Source of the DNA: Planctomycetota bacterium | GTDB lineage: Bacteria; Planctomycetota; Planctomycetia; Pirellulales; UBA1268 | DNA: 64,000 nucleotides | Assembly (NCBI GenBank): GCA_003669585.1 | Contig: QWOQ01000011.1 | Location: 124,001-188,000 of the forward strand | Reading direction: 5' to 3' | Shown here: piece after piece, positions 38,745 to 48,714 of the stretch | Numbering within the stretch: position 1 is the first letter of the stretch | Layout: each line of letters starts with the position of its first letter | The notes under the pieces: generated by a model | Told to the model about the DNA's origin: nothing | Seen by the model: the letters and a program-made list of their open reading frames with translations, nothing else | Database searches by the model: none | Position numbers and translations under genes: made by a program

Positions 38745-40355
38745 TCAGGTCGCCAGATCAGGACGAGCAGTTGAATCAATTCCGGGAACGACTGAGGTAT
38801 TTTCGATTGTTACGGGCTCTGGTTCAGTCGCTGGAGCAGCTGGTTCTACTGCCGGACCGAGGGCTGGAGCCGGAGTGGGGATCGTTTCAATTGGAGGCAC
38901 AGCGATTGGAGAAGGTTTTTGAACTCTTACCCGACTGCTCTCATCACTGGAATCTGGATCAATATGTTTTCGGGCAGATTGCTGCCAGCCTTCGGTTGTC
39001 GTTGAACCCTTTGGAGCGATGGAAGAGGATTCACCGAAGGTCGCCGTTGGTTGATTCGATGGCAAGGATTTTGTTTCGGAACTTGCTGGCTTTGCCACAG
39101 AAGATACGGCAGGAGCAACAGAAGGCGAAGAAGAGGAAAGGGTCGAAGCGCTTACGTTTGGAATTGGATTTCCACATGAATCGATCGGAACACGGTAGAC
39201 AACCGTGCGAGGAACTCGTTCGGTATACACAACGGGCGTTCGTTTCTCGACCACTCGCGGAACCTGCATTGTTCGTTCTTCGGTAACCATTCTGCACACT
39301 TGGGTAGTGACAGGCTCTACTCGTTCTTCAACAACCATGCGGCAGGTCGTGACCGGCACCTGACGCACTTGTTCTTCAGCAACCATGCGACATACCTGAA
39401 CAGAAACCTTGTTTTCTATGCGTTCGACAACTTGGCGACGAGTTGTGACTGGCACTTGTCGAACTTCTTCCTCAGCAACCATACGGCATGTTTGAACAGG
39501 AACCTGCTGAGCAACTTGTTCTTCGACATAACGAACAGTTTGAACAGGTACTTTTCGTGTCATAACGCGTTGTACGTAGGTAGTTTCTGGAATCTGCACA
39601 GCAACTACATTTGGTCGATAGACCCGAGTGACTTGAGAAGTCGCCACTCCGGGAGTGCTCATCCATGAATAACCACCACGCTGCCAGATTGTAAGTCCTG
39701 TCAGGGGATCGATGACCCAACCACCGGGTATCCACTGCAAAAACGTCTGGCCTGGAATAACCACAGGCGTGGCTTGTTCGACAAAGCCACCTTGGTCAGC
39801 GTACGAAGTGCGATACGCCGTAACAGGTTCCGAAACCGTGTAGGATTCGTCTCGCTCGGATGTTTCATAGACCGGCTTTCGCACCACCGATCGCTGTTCC
39901 TGCATCGATGTTTCGTATACGGGTTTCATCACCGTGAAGCGTTCCTCGCGAGTCGATGTTTCAAGAACTTCTCGAGTAACGTCATAACTTTTGTCTTGAA
40001 CCTGATTTTCCCACACCGGCTTCATCACGGTGTATCGCTCTTCACGCGATGCTGTTTCCCAAACAGGGCGGGACACGCTGTAGCGTCGCTGCGAGGTACT
40101 TGTTTCCCAGACTGGCTTACTGACGGTGTAAGTACGGGTGTCATAGGCTGTCTCATACTCGACGCGGTAGGCAGTCACACTTCTATCGTCGTACACAGTC
40201 TGGTAATCAAGACGGTAGGTTTGTGTGGCAGTTGGTGCCGACACCGCGTCCTGACAGCACTGCGCAGAAGTGGATGCTGGAATGAAAAACAAGACGCTCA
40301 AAACATCAACGACAACAATCGTATTCACGAGAACCAGTAATCGACGCATCTGCAT
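38745..40355 (-). CDS. YTV-repeat exported/cell-surface protein
   Basis: Signal peptide; repeats RTYTVSKPVWETSTSQ, RRYSVSRPVWETASRE, ERYTVMKPVWENQVQD, ERFTVMKPVYETSMQE; second VPVQTCRMVAEEEVRQVPVTT repeat block. Confidence 0.88.
   Translation of the reverse strand: MQMRRLLVLVNTIVVVDVLSVLFFIPASTSAQCCQDAVSAPTATQTYRLDYQTVYDDRSVTAYRVEYETAYDTRTYTVSKPVWETSTSQRRYSVSRPVWETASREERYTVMKPVWENQVQDKSYDVTREVLETSTREERFTVMKPVYETSMQEQRSVVRKPVYETSERDESYTVSEPVTAYRTSYADQGGFVEQATPVVIPGQTFLQWIPGGWVIDPLTGLTIWQRGGYSWMSTPGVATSQVTRVYRPNVVAVQIPETTYVQRVMTRKVPVQTVRYVEEQVAQQVPVQTCRMVAEEEVRQVPVTTRRQVVERIENKVSVQVCRMVAEEQVRQVPVTTCRMVVEERVEPVTTQVCRMVTEERTMQVPRVVEKRTPVVYTERVPRTVVYRVPIDSCGNPIPNVSASTLSSSSPSVAPAVSSVAKPASSETKSLPSNQPTATFGESSSIAPKGSTTTEGWQQSARKHIDPDSSDESSRVRVQKPSPIAVPPIETIPTPAPALGPAVEPAAPATEPEPVTIENTSVVPGIDSTARPDLAT
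39186..39578 (-). repeat. Second intragenic repeat block (VPVTTCRMVVEERV-type)
   Basis: Repeated QVPVQTCRMVAEEEVR / QVPVTTRRQVVERIE / SVQVCRMVAEEQVR / QVPVTTCRMVVEERV / PVTTQVCRMVTEERT. Confidence 0.7.
39801..40136 (-). repeat. Tandem 48-bp (16-residue) YTV coding repeats
   Basis: About 6-7 units within the YTV protein. Confidence 0.75.
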
Positions 40356-40596
40356 GACTCCACTCACCAAGAGTTGAATTTTTCTTGTACTCTTCGGATT
40401 CGCTGCGGAACACCCGCCGCTTCCAATGAGCCTTCGAGACTAATCACAACCCTACGCAGTTCAAGCACCGCAAAGCCAGAAGCAGAAGCAATTTTCTGAA
40501 AAAATAAGGCTGAATCCCGCATCGTCGGCGTATTCCATCCATCTTCTCAGACTTTTCCAGCGATCAAAGCAGGAATTGTGAAGGTGCAGAAGTTAC

Positions 40597-41088
40597 TCAA
40601 AGTTTTTTGTCGAGGAGGCGTCGACTCGTGCGATCGAGTGATTCAAGATTTTTGATGCGAAAGTCAATGGAGTCAGTGTCCGTGATTTTCACACCGTGCG
40701 ATCGAGTCCGCACAATGCTATCCCGTTCTGGCACCTTCATGCGATGAAGCCCTCTATCAGTGAGAACCACCCACTCCGCTGGATCGCCTTCCCCGATCGA
40801 CTCGATGCGAAGTATTTCAGGAACGAAGGAACTTATTTTAAGTTCAGCGTTGAGAATCGTCTGCTGCAAGGCATCTGTTTCGCGAACGGATGTCAGCCAG
40901 ACAAGTTCCGAGCCATCGGCAGACAGAATAGCCAGAGGTCCTGTAGGGTCGGTAAGGGGGAAAGCTCGTACGACTTCAACGCCGTGATGCGTTTGCCCGC
41001 GAGCGTCGAGAAGATCGAGCCTTCCGTCCTCGCGTCTTGTCAGAGTGAAAGCAAGAAAGTTGTCCTTGCTTTCAGAACGAGGAATCAT
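40597..41088 (-). CDS. DUF1854-family protein (cyanophycin-associated type)
   Basis: GRLDLLDARGQTHHGVEVVRAFPLTDPTGPLAILSADGSELVWL...WVVLTDRGLHRMKV...ITDTDSIDFRIKNLESLDRTSRRLLDK; ATG overlaps the stop of the upstream ABC gene by 4 bp. Confidence 0.82.
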   Translation of the reverse strand: MIPRSESKDNFLAFTLTRREDGRLDLLDARGQTHHGVEVVRAFPLTDPTGPLAILSADGSELVWLTSVRETDALQQTILNAELKISSFVPEILRIESIGEGDPAEWVVLTDRGLHRMKVPERDSIVRTRSHGVKITDTDSIDFRIKNLESLDRTSRRLLDKKL

Positions 41089-43367
41089 GAATCAGCATCT
41101 CCGCGAGAGAAAGAATCAGTTTCGACAGCAGGTGTATTCTGGGCATGGTAGAGACGCGCATAGAACCCTCCAACAGAAAGCAGTTCGTCGTGAGTACCGA
41201 TCTCTACAATGCGTCCAGAGTCGAGCACAACCAGTCGATCAGCTCTTCGTAATGTCGAAAGCCTGTGGGCAATAGCAAGAGTCGTTCTACCAGTCACTAA
41301 GGTATCGATAGCGGATTGAATGATGATTTCAGTTTCCGCATCAACACTCGAAGTCGCCTCATCAAGCAACAGAATCGAAGGGTCGATCAATAAGGCGCGC
41401 GCAATCGAAATGCGTTGACGCTCTCCTCCGGAAAGAGAGCTACCACGTTCACCGACACGAGAGTCATAGCCACTTTGAAGATTGAGAATGAATTCATGAG
41501 CTCCAGCGGCTCGTGACGCCGCAACAATCTCATTGTGTGTAGCCTCAGGTTTTCCGTAGGCAATATTCTCGGCCACGCTGCCAAAAAAGAGGAACGGTTC
41601 TTGAAGGACTACGCCAAGATTTCTGCGATAGGCCTCGATACTAAGTTGTCGAACATCGATTCCGTCGATCGTGATTGATCCGCTCGAAGCATCGTAAAAA
41701 CGGCAGATAAGATTAGCCAGCGTTGATTTTCCAGAACCGCTAGAACCTACCAATCCGATCATTTCACCCGGCTGAATCAAAAGATCGATGCCATGTAAAA
41801 CTTCGCGTGATCCATATCGAAAATGAACCCCGGAGAGTTCAATGCAACCTCGTACGCGTCCGGGATCAATCGGGTTGACTGCCTCGGCAACGCTCGATTT
41901 GCGATCTAGAATTTCAAATATACGCTGCGCGCTGGCAGCAGCTTGCTGCGTTGCCGGAACCATTCGAATCATTGATTCAATACGTCCATAAAATCTGGCG
42001 ATGTAGGCAAGGAATGCGGAAAGCGCTCCTACCGTCACGGATCCACCAAATACCAGCCACGCCCCGGACGCCCACACAATGAGAAGACCTGCCTCACTGA
42101 GCAAACTGACAAGCGGTCCAAAAAAAGCCCAGACCACATTGACGCGATCGGAAGTTTCTAGAATCTGATCGTTGGCTTCTTGGAAGCGTTCAATTTCACG
42201 CTGTTCCTGCGCAAATGCCTTCACGACGCGGATTCCTGGAATCGTGTCGGCCAGAATACTTGTCATGTCAGCCCAGGCGGCATTGAGTTGATTGAATCCA
42301 CGACGAAGCTTTTTGCGAACCGAATAAATCAGCCAGACAAACAGTGGAAATGGCGCAAGTGTGACAATGGCTAAGGGTGGGCTGATCGATACAAGAACAA
42401 ACGCGGCCAATACGATCAGCATCATGTTCGATATGAAATCGATTAAGTGAAGAGAGACGAAGTCATTGATTCGATCGGTGTCACTACCGATTCGCGACAT
42501 CAGGTCTCCGGTGCGTTTTTCGCTGTAAAAATCGAGCGAAAGTCGCTGCATATGTGCATACGTGCGAACCCGCAAACTGGCAGCGAGTCGTTCGCTTACC
42601 CATGCCAGCGTCCAAGACTGCGCCCACGATAGAAGCCATGCCACCACCGAGGCGATCGCAAGCCCACCGAGGTACCACCAGACTAAAGTAAAGGGAATAT
42701 CCTGTCCCAACTGTTTTGGGATGAGTACTCGATCTACCAGCGGCATTGTCAGATACGGAGGCACCAGGCTCGCGGCAGTGCTTGCAAATGAAAGAAGGCA
42801 ACCCAGTAACGCGATGGGAGCGTGCGGTCGGGCAAAGGCGAGGACTCTCAATAAGGCTCTTAATGCAGAGATTGAGGTCTCAGGAGTAGCAAGGTCGAGG
42901 TGATCTGCGGCCTCTTTGGTTGAAGTGAAATCAGATGTTGAAGCAGAAACATCTTTTGCATGCGCTGTCGAGTGGCTTCGCTGATCAAACACATTTTCAA
43001 GCACATGCACGCTCGATCCGCATGCCGCTGTGAAGAACCAGCGCGCGATCACGCGTTCCGAATCAAACAGTTCAATTCTTCCCAGCGAACCTCGCAATCG
43101 AACGTCCAATGAATGAGACGGGGCAAGTCGCCAAGAGAAGGTCTCTTTGTGAAGTGTCAGTGATGGGGATTGTGAGTGCCATGCAGGTTGATCCGCAAGC
43201 AGTCGAACATCGGTCAGAATGATTGTTTTGTCAGCGAAGTGAAGCTGCGAATCGAGATCGATCCGGCAACTCACTAGCACCCTCTCCAAGGAGTCGAGCG
43301 AGAACCGGCTGAAGCTGGAATTCTCGAAAGACGAAATCTGAGGGGTGGCGGGAAAGAGGGGTTGCAA
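41085..43367 (-). CDS. ABC exporter-type transporter (TMD-NBD fusion) with about 180-aa N-terminal extension
   Basis: TMD; Walker A GLVGSSGSGKSTLANLICRFYD; LSGGERQRISIARALL; LLLDEATSSVD; next to DUF1854. Confidence 0.93.
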   Translation of the reverse strand: MQPLFPATPQISSFENSSFSRFSLDSLERVLVSCRIDLDSQLHFADKTIILTDVRLLADQPAWHSQSPSLTLHKETFSWRLAPSHSLDVRLRGSLGRIELFDSERVIARWFFTAACGSSVHVLENVFDQRSHSTAHAKDVSASTSDFTSTKEAADHLDLATPETSISALRALLRVLAFARPHAPIALLGCLLSFASTAASLVPPYLTMPLVDRVLIPKQLGQDIPFTLVWWYLGGLAIASVVAWLLSWAQSWTLAWVSERLAASLRVRTYAHMQRLSLDFYSEKRTGDLMSRIGSDTDRINDFVSLHLIDFISNMMLIVLAAFVLVSISPPLAIVTLAPFPLFVWLIYSVRKKLRRGFNQLNAAWADMTSILADTIPGIRVVKAFAQEQREIERFQEANDQILETSDRVNVVWAFFGPLVSLLSEAGLLIVWASGAWLVFGGSVTVGALSAFLAYIARFYGRIESMIRMVPATQQAAASAQRIFEILDRKSSVAEAVNPIDPGRVRGCIELSGVHFRYGSREVLHGIDLLIQPGEMIGLVGSSGSGKSTLANLICRFYDASSGSITIDGIDVRQLSIEAYRRNLGVVLQEPFLFFGSVAENIAYGKPEATHNEIVAASRAAGAHEFILNLQSGYDSRVGERGSSLSGGERQRISIARALLIDPSILLLDEATSSVDAETEIIIQSAIDTLVTGRTTLAIAHRLSTLRRADRLVVLDSGRIVEIGTHDELLSVGGFYARLYHAQNTPAVETDSFSRGDADS

Positions 43368-44431
43368 GGGAAAAGAAAGTAAAGACCTAGGAAAAAAGTA
43401 AAGAAATGCCGAAAAAAACGATTTTTAGTGGGTTTTTTAAAAGGGCAGAGGCTTTCCGTGGCTTGCCGATGTTTTCTAAAGTAACATCCTTCGATCCTTG
43501 CGGCTCTTTATCAGCAATGATTGTTCGAGCATCATCCGAAGTTACGCGTTGCATTGTCAAATTTTCTATGAATCGTTTGAGCGGTTCAATTATCGAAGGT
43601 CATCCAACGGCGGAATCGCCCACAAGCGATCATTGCTTCAAGTCTCGGCACGAGAAATGCTTTTGCAATATTCGTAAAACTATTTTTGATTCACATTCAA
43701 CCGTTCATACCGTAAAGTGTCCGTTCACCTTGAGTGCAATCGATTCTCGATGGAAACGCCTTGCGATCAAAAAAAGAAAATCCTGGTTACGGTTTGAGAA
43801 ACTTCGATTGGAGTATGGTTCTGAAAAGTTGATTCGAAACAATTCTAATTCCTTCGGAAGTAGATCATCTTTCGCGAGTGCATGCGATAGTGCGCCACAC
43901 AGCGGAAGTGATCGATCAGCCGATCTTATTCGTTTGGCACAGTTCATGGCCCCCTTGGCCGTTCCATCTTTATATCCCGCCGCCGACTCTGATCTCTCTG
44001 CGGGACGGGCAGTCGGCTTGTTGCGTCCAACTTTTTTTGCACGCGCATCGTGCTGTACATGGAAGAAGTTGTTTGACGCTGCCGCAGCGTGCTCGCCCCC
44101 GAATTGTAAAAATCGAAGACCGTACGATTTTTCTTCAGGTGAGAAACAAGCGATATGGTTCACCGTTCAAAATCATCGAAGTCCGAGTGCTCTGTCACCT
44201 GATCTTTGTTTCCAGAAGAAAATCCAGCCAGTTTCCCACTAAGTTCCTTCCCACCTTTTTCGGAGTTTCACCGCAAACAGGATCGTTCAAGCGACGCGTT
44301 TGGACGGTCTGATCGCCTTCACGGACTGCCTCCGTTATTGTCTTCCGAAGTGTTTCGGTCGATGGACGGCAGACCGAATCCCAGCCCCCGCACGCGTCTG
44401 CGGTGGGTACGAAAACATCAGCTTTCAGTCC

Positions 44432-47400
44432 ATGGAGATCGAAAAGCTCAAGATTCTTCGGGGTCCCAATCAGTGGGCCAACTTCCCTGTTCTCGAAGCC
44501 TGGGTTGACCTTGGTCGATTGGAAGACTTTCCATCGAACACGCTTCCGGGCTTTAACGAACGCTTAACGGCGTGGCTGCCAACAATGATCGAGCACCGTT
44601 GTTCTGTTGGAGAACGCGGTGGCTTCTTTCAAAGACTTGCAAATGGCACGTGGATGGGACACATCCTCGAACATGTCTGTCTTGAACTGCAGACGCTCGC
44701 CGGCTCGGTCGTGGGCTTTGGAAGAGCGAGAGAGACGTCTCGGCGAGGCGTCTATCGTGTCGCAGTCCAATACAAAGAAGAGCGATTTGCGGTTGAGTGT
44801 CTTCAGGTTGCCAATCGATTGTTGGAGTGCGCGATTGCTGGAAATGAGTTTGACGTTACGGCTGAAGTTAAAAGGCTTCATGGTCTCCTGCTTGAAGAAC
44901 GATTGGGGCCAAGCACGCGTTCGATCGTTGAGGCAGCAAAAGCACGTGGCATTCCTACGACGCGACTCAATAAAGGATCTCTGGTGCGATTGGGACAAGG
45001 GAGCAGACAGCGACGAATCATTGCCGCTGAGACCGATGCCACCCCCGCGATTGCCGAAGCGATTGCTCAGGATAAGGAACTCACGCGCGGCCTTCTTTTT
45101 GAGTCAGGAATTCCGGTGCCGGAAGGTCGGCCGGTGGCCAGTGCCGAGGAAGCTTGGGAAGTTGCAGTCCAGATTGGAGTGCCGGTCGTCGTGAAACCCA
45201 GATTTGGAAATCAGGGACGCGGCGTCAGTGTGAATCTTTTTACGCGAGAAGAAGTTGAGCGAGCATGGATATTTGCTCGCGAGGAAGGCACAAGTGTTGT
45301 CGTCGAGCAGTTCATCAATGGAGGCGATTACCGTCTTTTGATTGTTGGTGGGGTGCTTGTGGCTGCTGCGAGAAGGCATCCCCCAGAAGTGATTGGAGAC
45401 GGTGTATCCACCACAGTGCAACTCGTTGCACTGGTAAACAGCGATCCACAACGCGCCGGCGACCATACAACGGCACTCAGTCCGATTCTATTAGACGATG
45501 TGGCTCTCGGGGTGCTCGCCGATCAGGGAGTCAATCCTGAAAGCGTTATCGAGTCGGGACGAATTATTATGCTCAGACGAAATGCGAATCTGAGCACTGG
45601 TGGTACAAGCGAAGACATTACGCAACGAGTTCATCCAGAGGTTGCTGCGAGAGCCATTGAAGCAGCCAGAGTGATTGGACTGGACGTTGCCGGTGTTGAC
45701 ATCGTGGTCGAAGACATCTCGCTTCCGCTTGAATTGCAACGCGGGGTAATCATTGAAGTCAATGCCGGTCCGGGCTTGCGTATGCATCTCGAACCAACGA
45801 TCGGTAGTCCTCGCGATGTAGGATCAGCCATTATAGAAACCCTCTTTGAAGCAGGAGATGAGGGAAGAATTCCGGTTGCCGCAGTCACGGGAACCAACGG
45901 AAAGACAACTGTGGTTCGGCTCCTGAGTCACATGGCATCCTCTGGAGGTGCAATAGTCGGTACGACTTGCACGGAAGGAATATGGATTGGAAAGCGACGC
46001 ATTGATTCGGGTGACTGCAGCGGCCCGGCGAGTGCCCGGCGAGTGCTTGCCAATCCTTCTGTGACGACGGCCATTCTCGAGACGGCACGCGGAGGCATTC
46101 TTCGAGAAGGACTTGGTTTTGATCGATGCGATGTTGCCGTCGTTACTAATATTGGTATTGGCGATCACTTGGGAATGGAAGAAGTCGATACTGTCCAACG
46201 ACTGGCGTACGTGAAGAGTACTATCGTCTCGGCAGTGAGCTCAAAAGGATCGGCAGTGCTCAACGCTTCCGATCCTCTCGTTGTGGAGATGGTCCGCTGG
46301 TGCAAAGGTTCGGTGGTCTACTTCAGTACCGACCCTACATGCCCAGTGCTTGTTGCACATCTGGCTGAGGGAGGCCTTGCAGCCACTGTGCGAGAGGATT
46401 TTATCGTGCTGTGCGACGGCCCTCGTGAAACAAGACTTGCCAGCCTTGATCGTGTGCCACTAGTGCATCGAGGAATGGTTCGATTTCAAGTTGAGAACGT
46501 GTTGGCAGCCTCGGCGGCAGCGTGGTGTCTTGGTGTCCCACTGGAGTTAGTGCGGGGTGCTCTTGAAAGTTTTGACGCAGGCACCAACGGTTCACCAGCA
46601 CGATTTAATATCGTGGATATCAACGGTGCATCGATTGTGGTTGATTACGGGCACAACGCATCGTCTCTGGAAGAAATAATTTCCGTGCTTTCTGTCATGC
46701 CTCATGAACGCCGCACCGTGATCTACTCGGTTGCAGGCGATCGACGCGACGAGGATCTGAGGACGCAAGGGGAACTGCTGGCCGGGGCATTTGAAAGAAT
46801 TGTAATTTACGAAGATGCCTATATTCGGGGTCGCAAGCCGGGTGAAATTACGGCGATTCTTTCCGAAGGAGTGCGTCGAAAAGAAACATCTGCTCGACCG
46901 ATTAAGATTGAATCAGGGCATGGGTGGAACGAATCAGCGTCACGCGTTCTCGATAGCGTCCGTCCGGGAGATCTGGTGCTTCTTCAGGCCGACACGGTCG
47001 ATGGAACGATGGAATGGCTGGCGGAATCGTATCAAGGGCGTCTTCGAGAGACGACACTTGATGAAGCGATTGGAGTTCCAGCAGGCGTTCACAATCGCAT
47101 GCCTGCTCATGGAGATCCCGTGGAGGTGCGTTGGGGTCGGCTGGGCAGGGAACTCGTTGCGACTCGTAGTTTTTCAAGTGGTGAGACTGTTTTGAAATCC
47201 TGGGGTCCAAAGACGCTCAAAAGAACTCGTCATTCCATGCAGGTCGATACAGATACGCACATTGTTCCCGACGGCGCAATGACATTCGTGAATCATTCAT
47301 GTAATCCAAACTGTGGCGTTATCATTCGAGCGGGTGTTGAAGAAATTGAGGTTCGAACGATTCGATCCATTCAAGCAGGAGAAGAGATTACTTTTGACTA

Positions 47401-47578
47401 CGAATCTTTTGAACGCGAAGTGGAGTTCATCAAAGGACCGTGCCTGTGTCAGGCCCTCAATTGTCGTGGACGAATCGTAGGGCACAAAAATTTACAAGGA
47501 GATTCAAGCGTTCGGGCGGAGGAGTTTGTGGCAGAATACCTACGTACCTCACCGGTGAATGCGCCGTTTAAAAAGTAG
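44432..47578 (+). CDS. cphA: Cyanophycin synthetase (CphA-type) with C-terminal SET-domain extension
   Basis: MEIEKLKILRGPNQWANFPVLEAWVDLG; ATP-grasp; VTGTNGKTTVVRLLSHM (Mur-ligase-like); TARGGILREGLGFDRCDVAVVTNI; VDYGHNASSLEEI; then SET motifs MTFVNHSCNPNCG, GEEITFDYESF, PCLCQALNCRGRI; internal ATG 44432 preferred. Confidence 0.93.
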   Translation: MEIEKLKILRGPNQWANFPVLEAWVDLGRLEDFPSNTLPGFNERLTAWLPTMIEHRCSVGERGGFFQRLANGTWMGHILEHVCLELQTLAGSVVGFGRARETSRRGVYRVAVQYKEERFAVECLQVANRLLECAIAGNEFDVTAEVKRLHGLLLEERLGPSTRSIVEAAKARGIPTTRLNKGSLVRLGQGSRQRRIIAAETDATPAIAEAIAQDKELTRGLLFESGIPVPEGRPVASAEEAWEVAVQIGVPVVVKPRFGNQGRGVSVNLFTREEVERAWIFAREEGTSVVVEQFINGGDYRLLIVGGVLVAAARRHPPEVIGDGVSTTVQLVALVNSDPQRAGDHTTALSPILLDDVALGVLADQGVNPESVIESGRIIMLRRNANLSTGGTSEDITQRVHPEVAARAIEAARVIGLDVAGVDIVVEDISLPLELQRGVIIEVNAGPGLRMHLEPTIGSPRDVGSAIIETLFEAGDEGRIPVAAVTGTNGKTTVVRLLSHMASSGGAIVGTTCTEGIWIGKRRIDSGDCSGPASARRVLANPSVTTAILETARGGILREGLGFDRCDVAVVTNIGIGDHLGMEEVDTVQRLAYVKSTIVSAVSSKGSAVLNASDPLVVEMVRWCKGSVVYFSTDPTCPVLVAHLAEGGLAATVREDFIVLCDGPRETRLASLDRVPLVHRGMVRFQVENVLAASAAAWCLGVPLELVRGALESFDAGTNGSPARFNIVDINGASIVVDYGHNASSLEEIISVLSVMPHERRTVIYSVAGDRRDEDLRTQGELLAGAFERIVIYEDAYIRGRKPGEITAILSEGVRRKETSARPIKIESGHGWNESASRVLDSVRPGDLVLLQADTVDGTMEWLAESYQGRLRETTLDEAIGVPAGVHNRMPAHGDPVEVRWGRLGRELVATRSFSSGETVLKSWGPKTLKRTRHSMQVDTDTHIVPDGAMTFVNHSCNPNCGVIIRAGVEEIEVRTIRSIQAGEEITFDYESFEREVEFIKGPCLCQALNCRGRIVGHKNLQGDSSVRAEEFVAEYLRTSPVNAPFKK

Positions 47579-47622
47579 GTACGAGTCTTCGTTTCGTGTC
47601 TATTTTATGTCAAATAGGAATA

Positions 47623-48690
47623 CTATTTAAGGCCTGGTTTTCGATCAAGAGCACCGCGTACACCAAGCTGCTCTGGATGTCTTGCAATCTTGTCGGTGAA
47701 CACTCGCACATCATCGACGATGGGTCGCAGTTCTTTTGAGATGCGATTAATGTTCGCCGCGGCCTGCGCGAGCTCCTCGTAAACCTGCGGATCTTTTACA
47801 AGACGGCCAATGGTTCCATCGGATTGGTTGAGCGCCGCAGCGAACTGTCCGGCCTGAGAAAGCACTTCGTCAAGGCGACCAATCGTCTTGTCGAGTTGCA
47901 TAACCATCTGTTCACCGCGTTCACCAAGTGGTTTTGTCAGTCCTTCGAGATTTCGAAGATTTCTGTCAGCGGAATCAACTGTGCTTCCAATGCCCTTAAC
48001 GGTGGACTGCAGATCGACCATTAACTGCGGAAGGCCGTCAATTGTCTGACGGATTTTTTCTCGGGCAGCAGGATCACCGATAACATCGTTGATATTAGAA
48101 AGAGCCTTTCCAAAAGAATCGAGAACCATCTCGGTTTTGGCAACCATTTGGTTGAGGTGGTCATCTTCGCCAACGAGCACTCCATCGAGAGTTGTTGTGA
48201 GTTTTGCAACACCATCACTGGCCACGGTGAGTGATTCTAGGGAGAGAGCAAGTTTTGGTTCGAGTGAGGCAAAGAGCTCTAATGGATCTCGAGAAGCGAG
48301 CCCGTCGAGTACCTCATCCTCTTGGATTCGCTGGCGAGGAAGTGTGACGCGGCCCGTGACAAGAGATATCTCGGAATCGCCGAGAATGGTTCCATTGATG
48401 CGAGGCTGTTCATCGCGATAGACCGGCACGAATGAATCGATATCAGCCACAACCGTGACACCGCCTCTCTCGTCGAGCGACACTGTACTGACGCGACCGA
48501 CCAGAATCCCATTTTTTCGAACAGGCGTTCCGGATGAAATACCACGAGCGTCAGAAAAACGCATTCGCAGTGGGTATGTTCCCTGCACCAGAGAAGGTAG
48601 GTCGCCAAAGAGCAGAATCAGAATTCCTGCAATGATGGCCGTGGCGAGAACCATGACGCCGACACGAAACTGCATGACTCGATCATTCAT
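47623..48690 (-). CDS. MlaD/MCE-family substrate-binding protein
   Basis: N-terminal TM; MRFSDARGISSGTPVRKNGILVGRVSTVSLDERGGVTVVADID; long helical C-terminus. Confidence 0.9.
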   Translation of the reverse strand: MNDRVMQFRVGVMVLATAIIAGILILLFGDLPSLVQGTYPLRMRFSDARGISSGTPVRKNGILVGRVSTVSLDERGGVTVVADIDSFVPVYRDEQPRINGTILGDSEISLVTGRVTLPRQRIQEDEVLDGLASRDPLELFASLEPKLALSLESLTVASDGVAKLTTTLDGVLVGEDDHLNQMVAKTEMVLDSFGKALSNINDVIGDPAAREKIRQTIDGLPQLMVDLQSTVKGIGSTVDSADRNLRNLEGLTKPLGERGEQMVMQLDKTIGRLDEVLSQAGQFAAALNQSDGTIGRLVKDPQVYEELAQAAANINRISKELRPIVDDVRVFTDKIARHPEQLGVRGALDRKPGLK

Positions 48691-48714
48691 AAAAACTTTT
48701 CGTGAAAAGTGGAT

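Noticed and set aside
38021-39286. 421-aa plus-strand ORF
   Set aside because: Fully antisense to the BRCT-MerR-TPR gene and the YTV gene, both of which have clear domain/repeat signatures; low-complexity composition typical of shadow ORFs.
39186-40136. Possible CRISPR-like repeat array
   Set aside because: Repeats are in-frame, imperfect 48-bp coding units with no unique spacers.
39774-40340. 188-aa plus-strand ORF, and 39300..39668(+)
   Set aside because: Mirror image of the YTV coding repeats; periodicity explained by the minus-strand gene.
43406-44242. 278-aa plus-strand ORF upstream of cphA
   Set aside because: No recognisable motif, overlaps competing ORFs on both strands; left as unresolved intergenic rather than called a gene.
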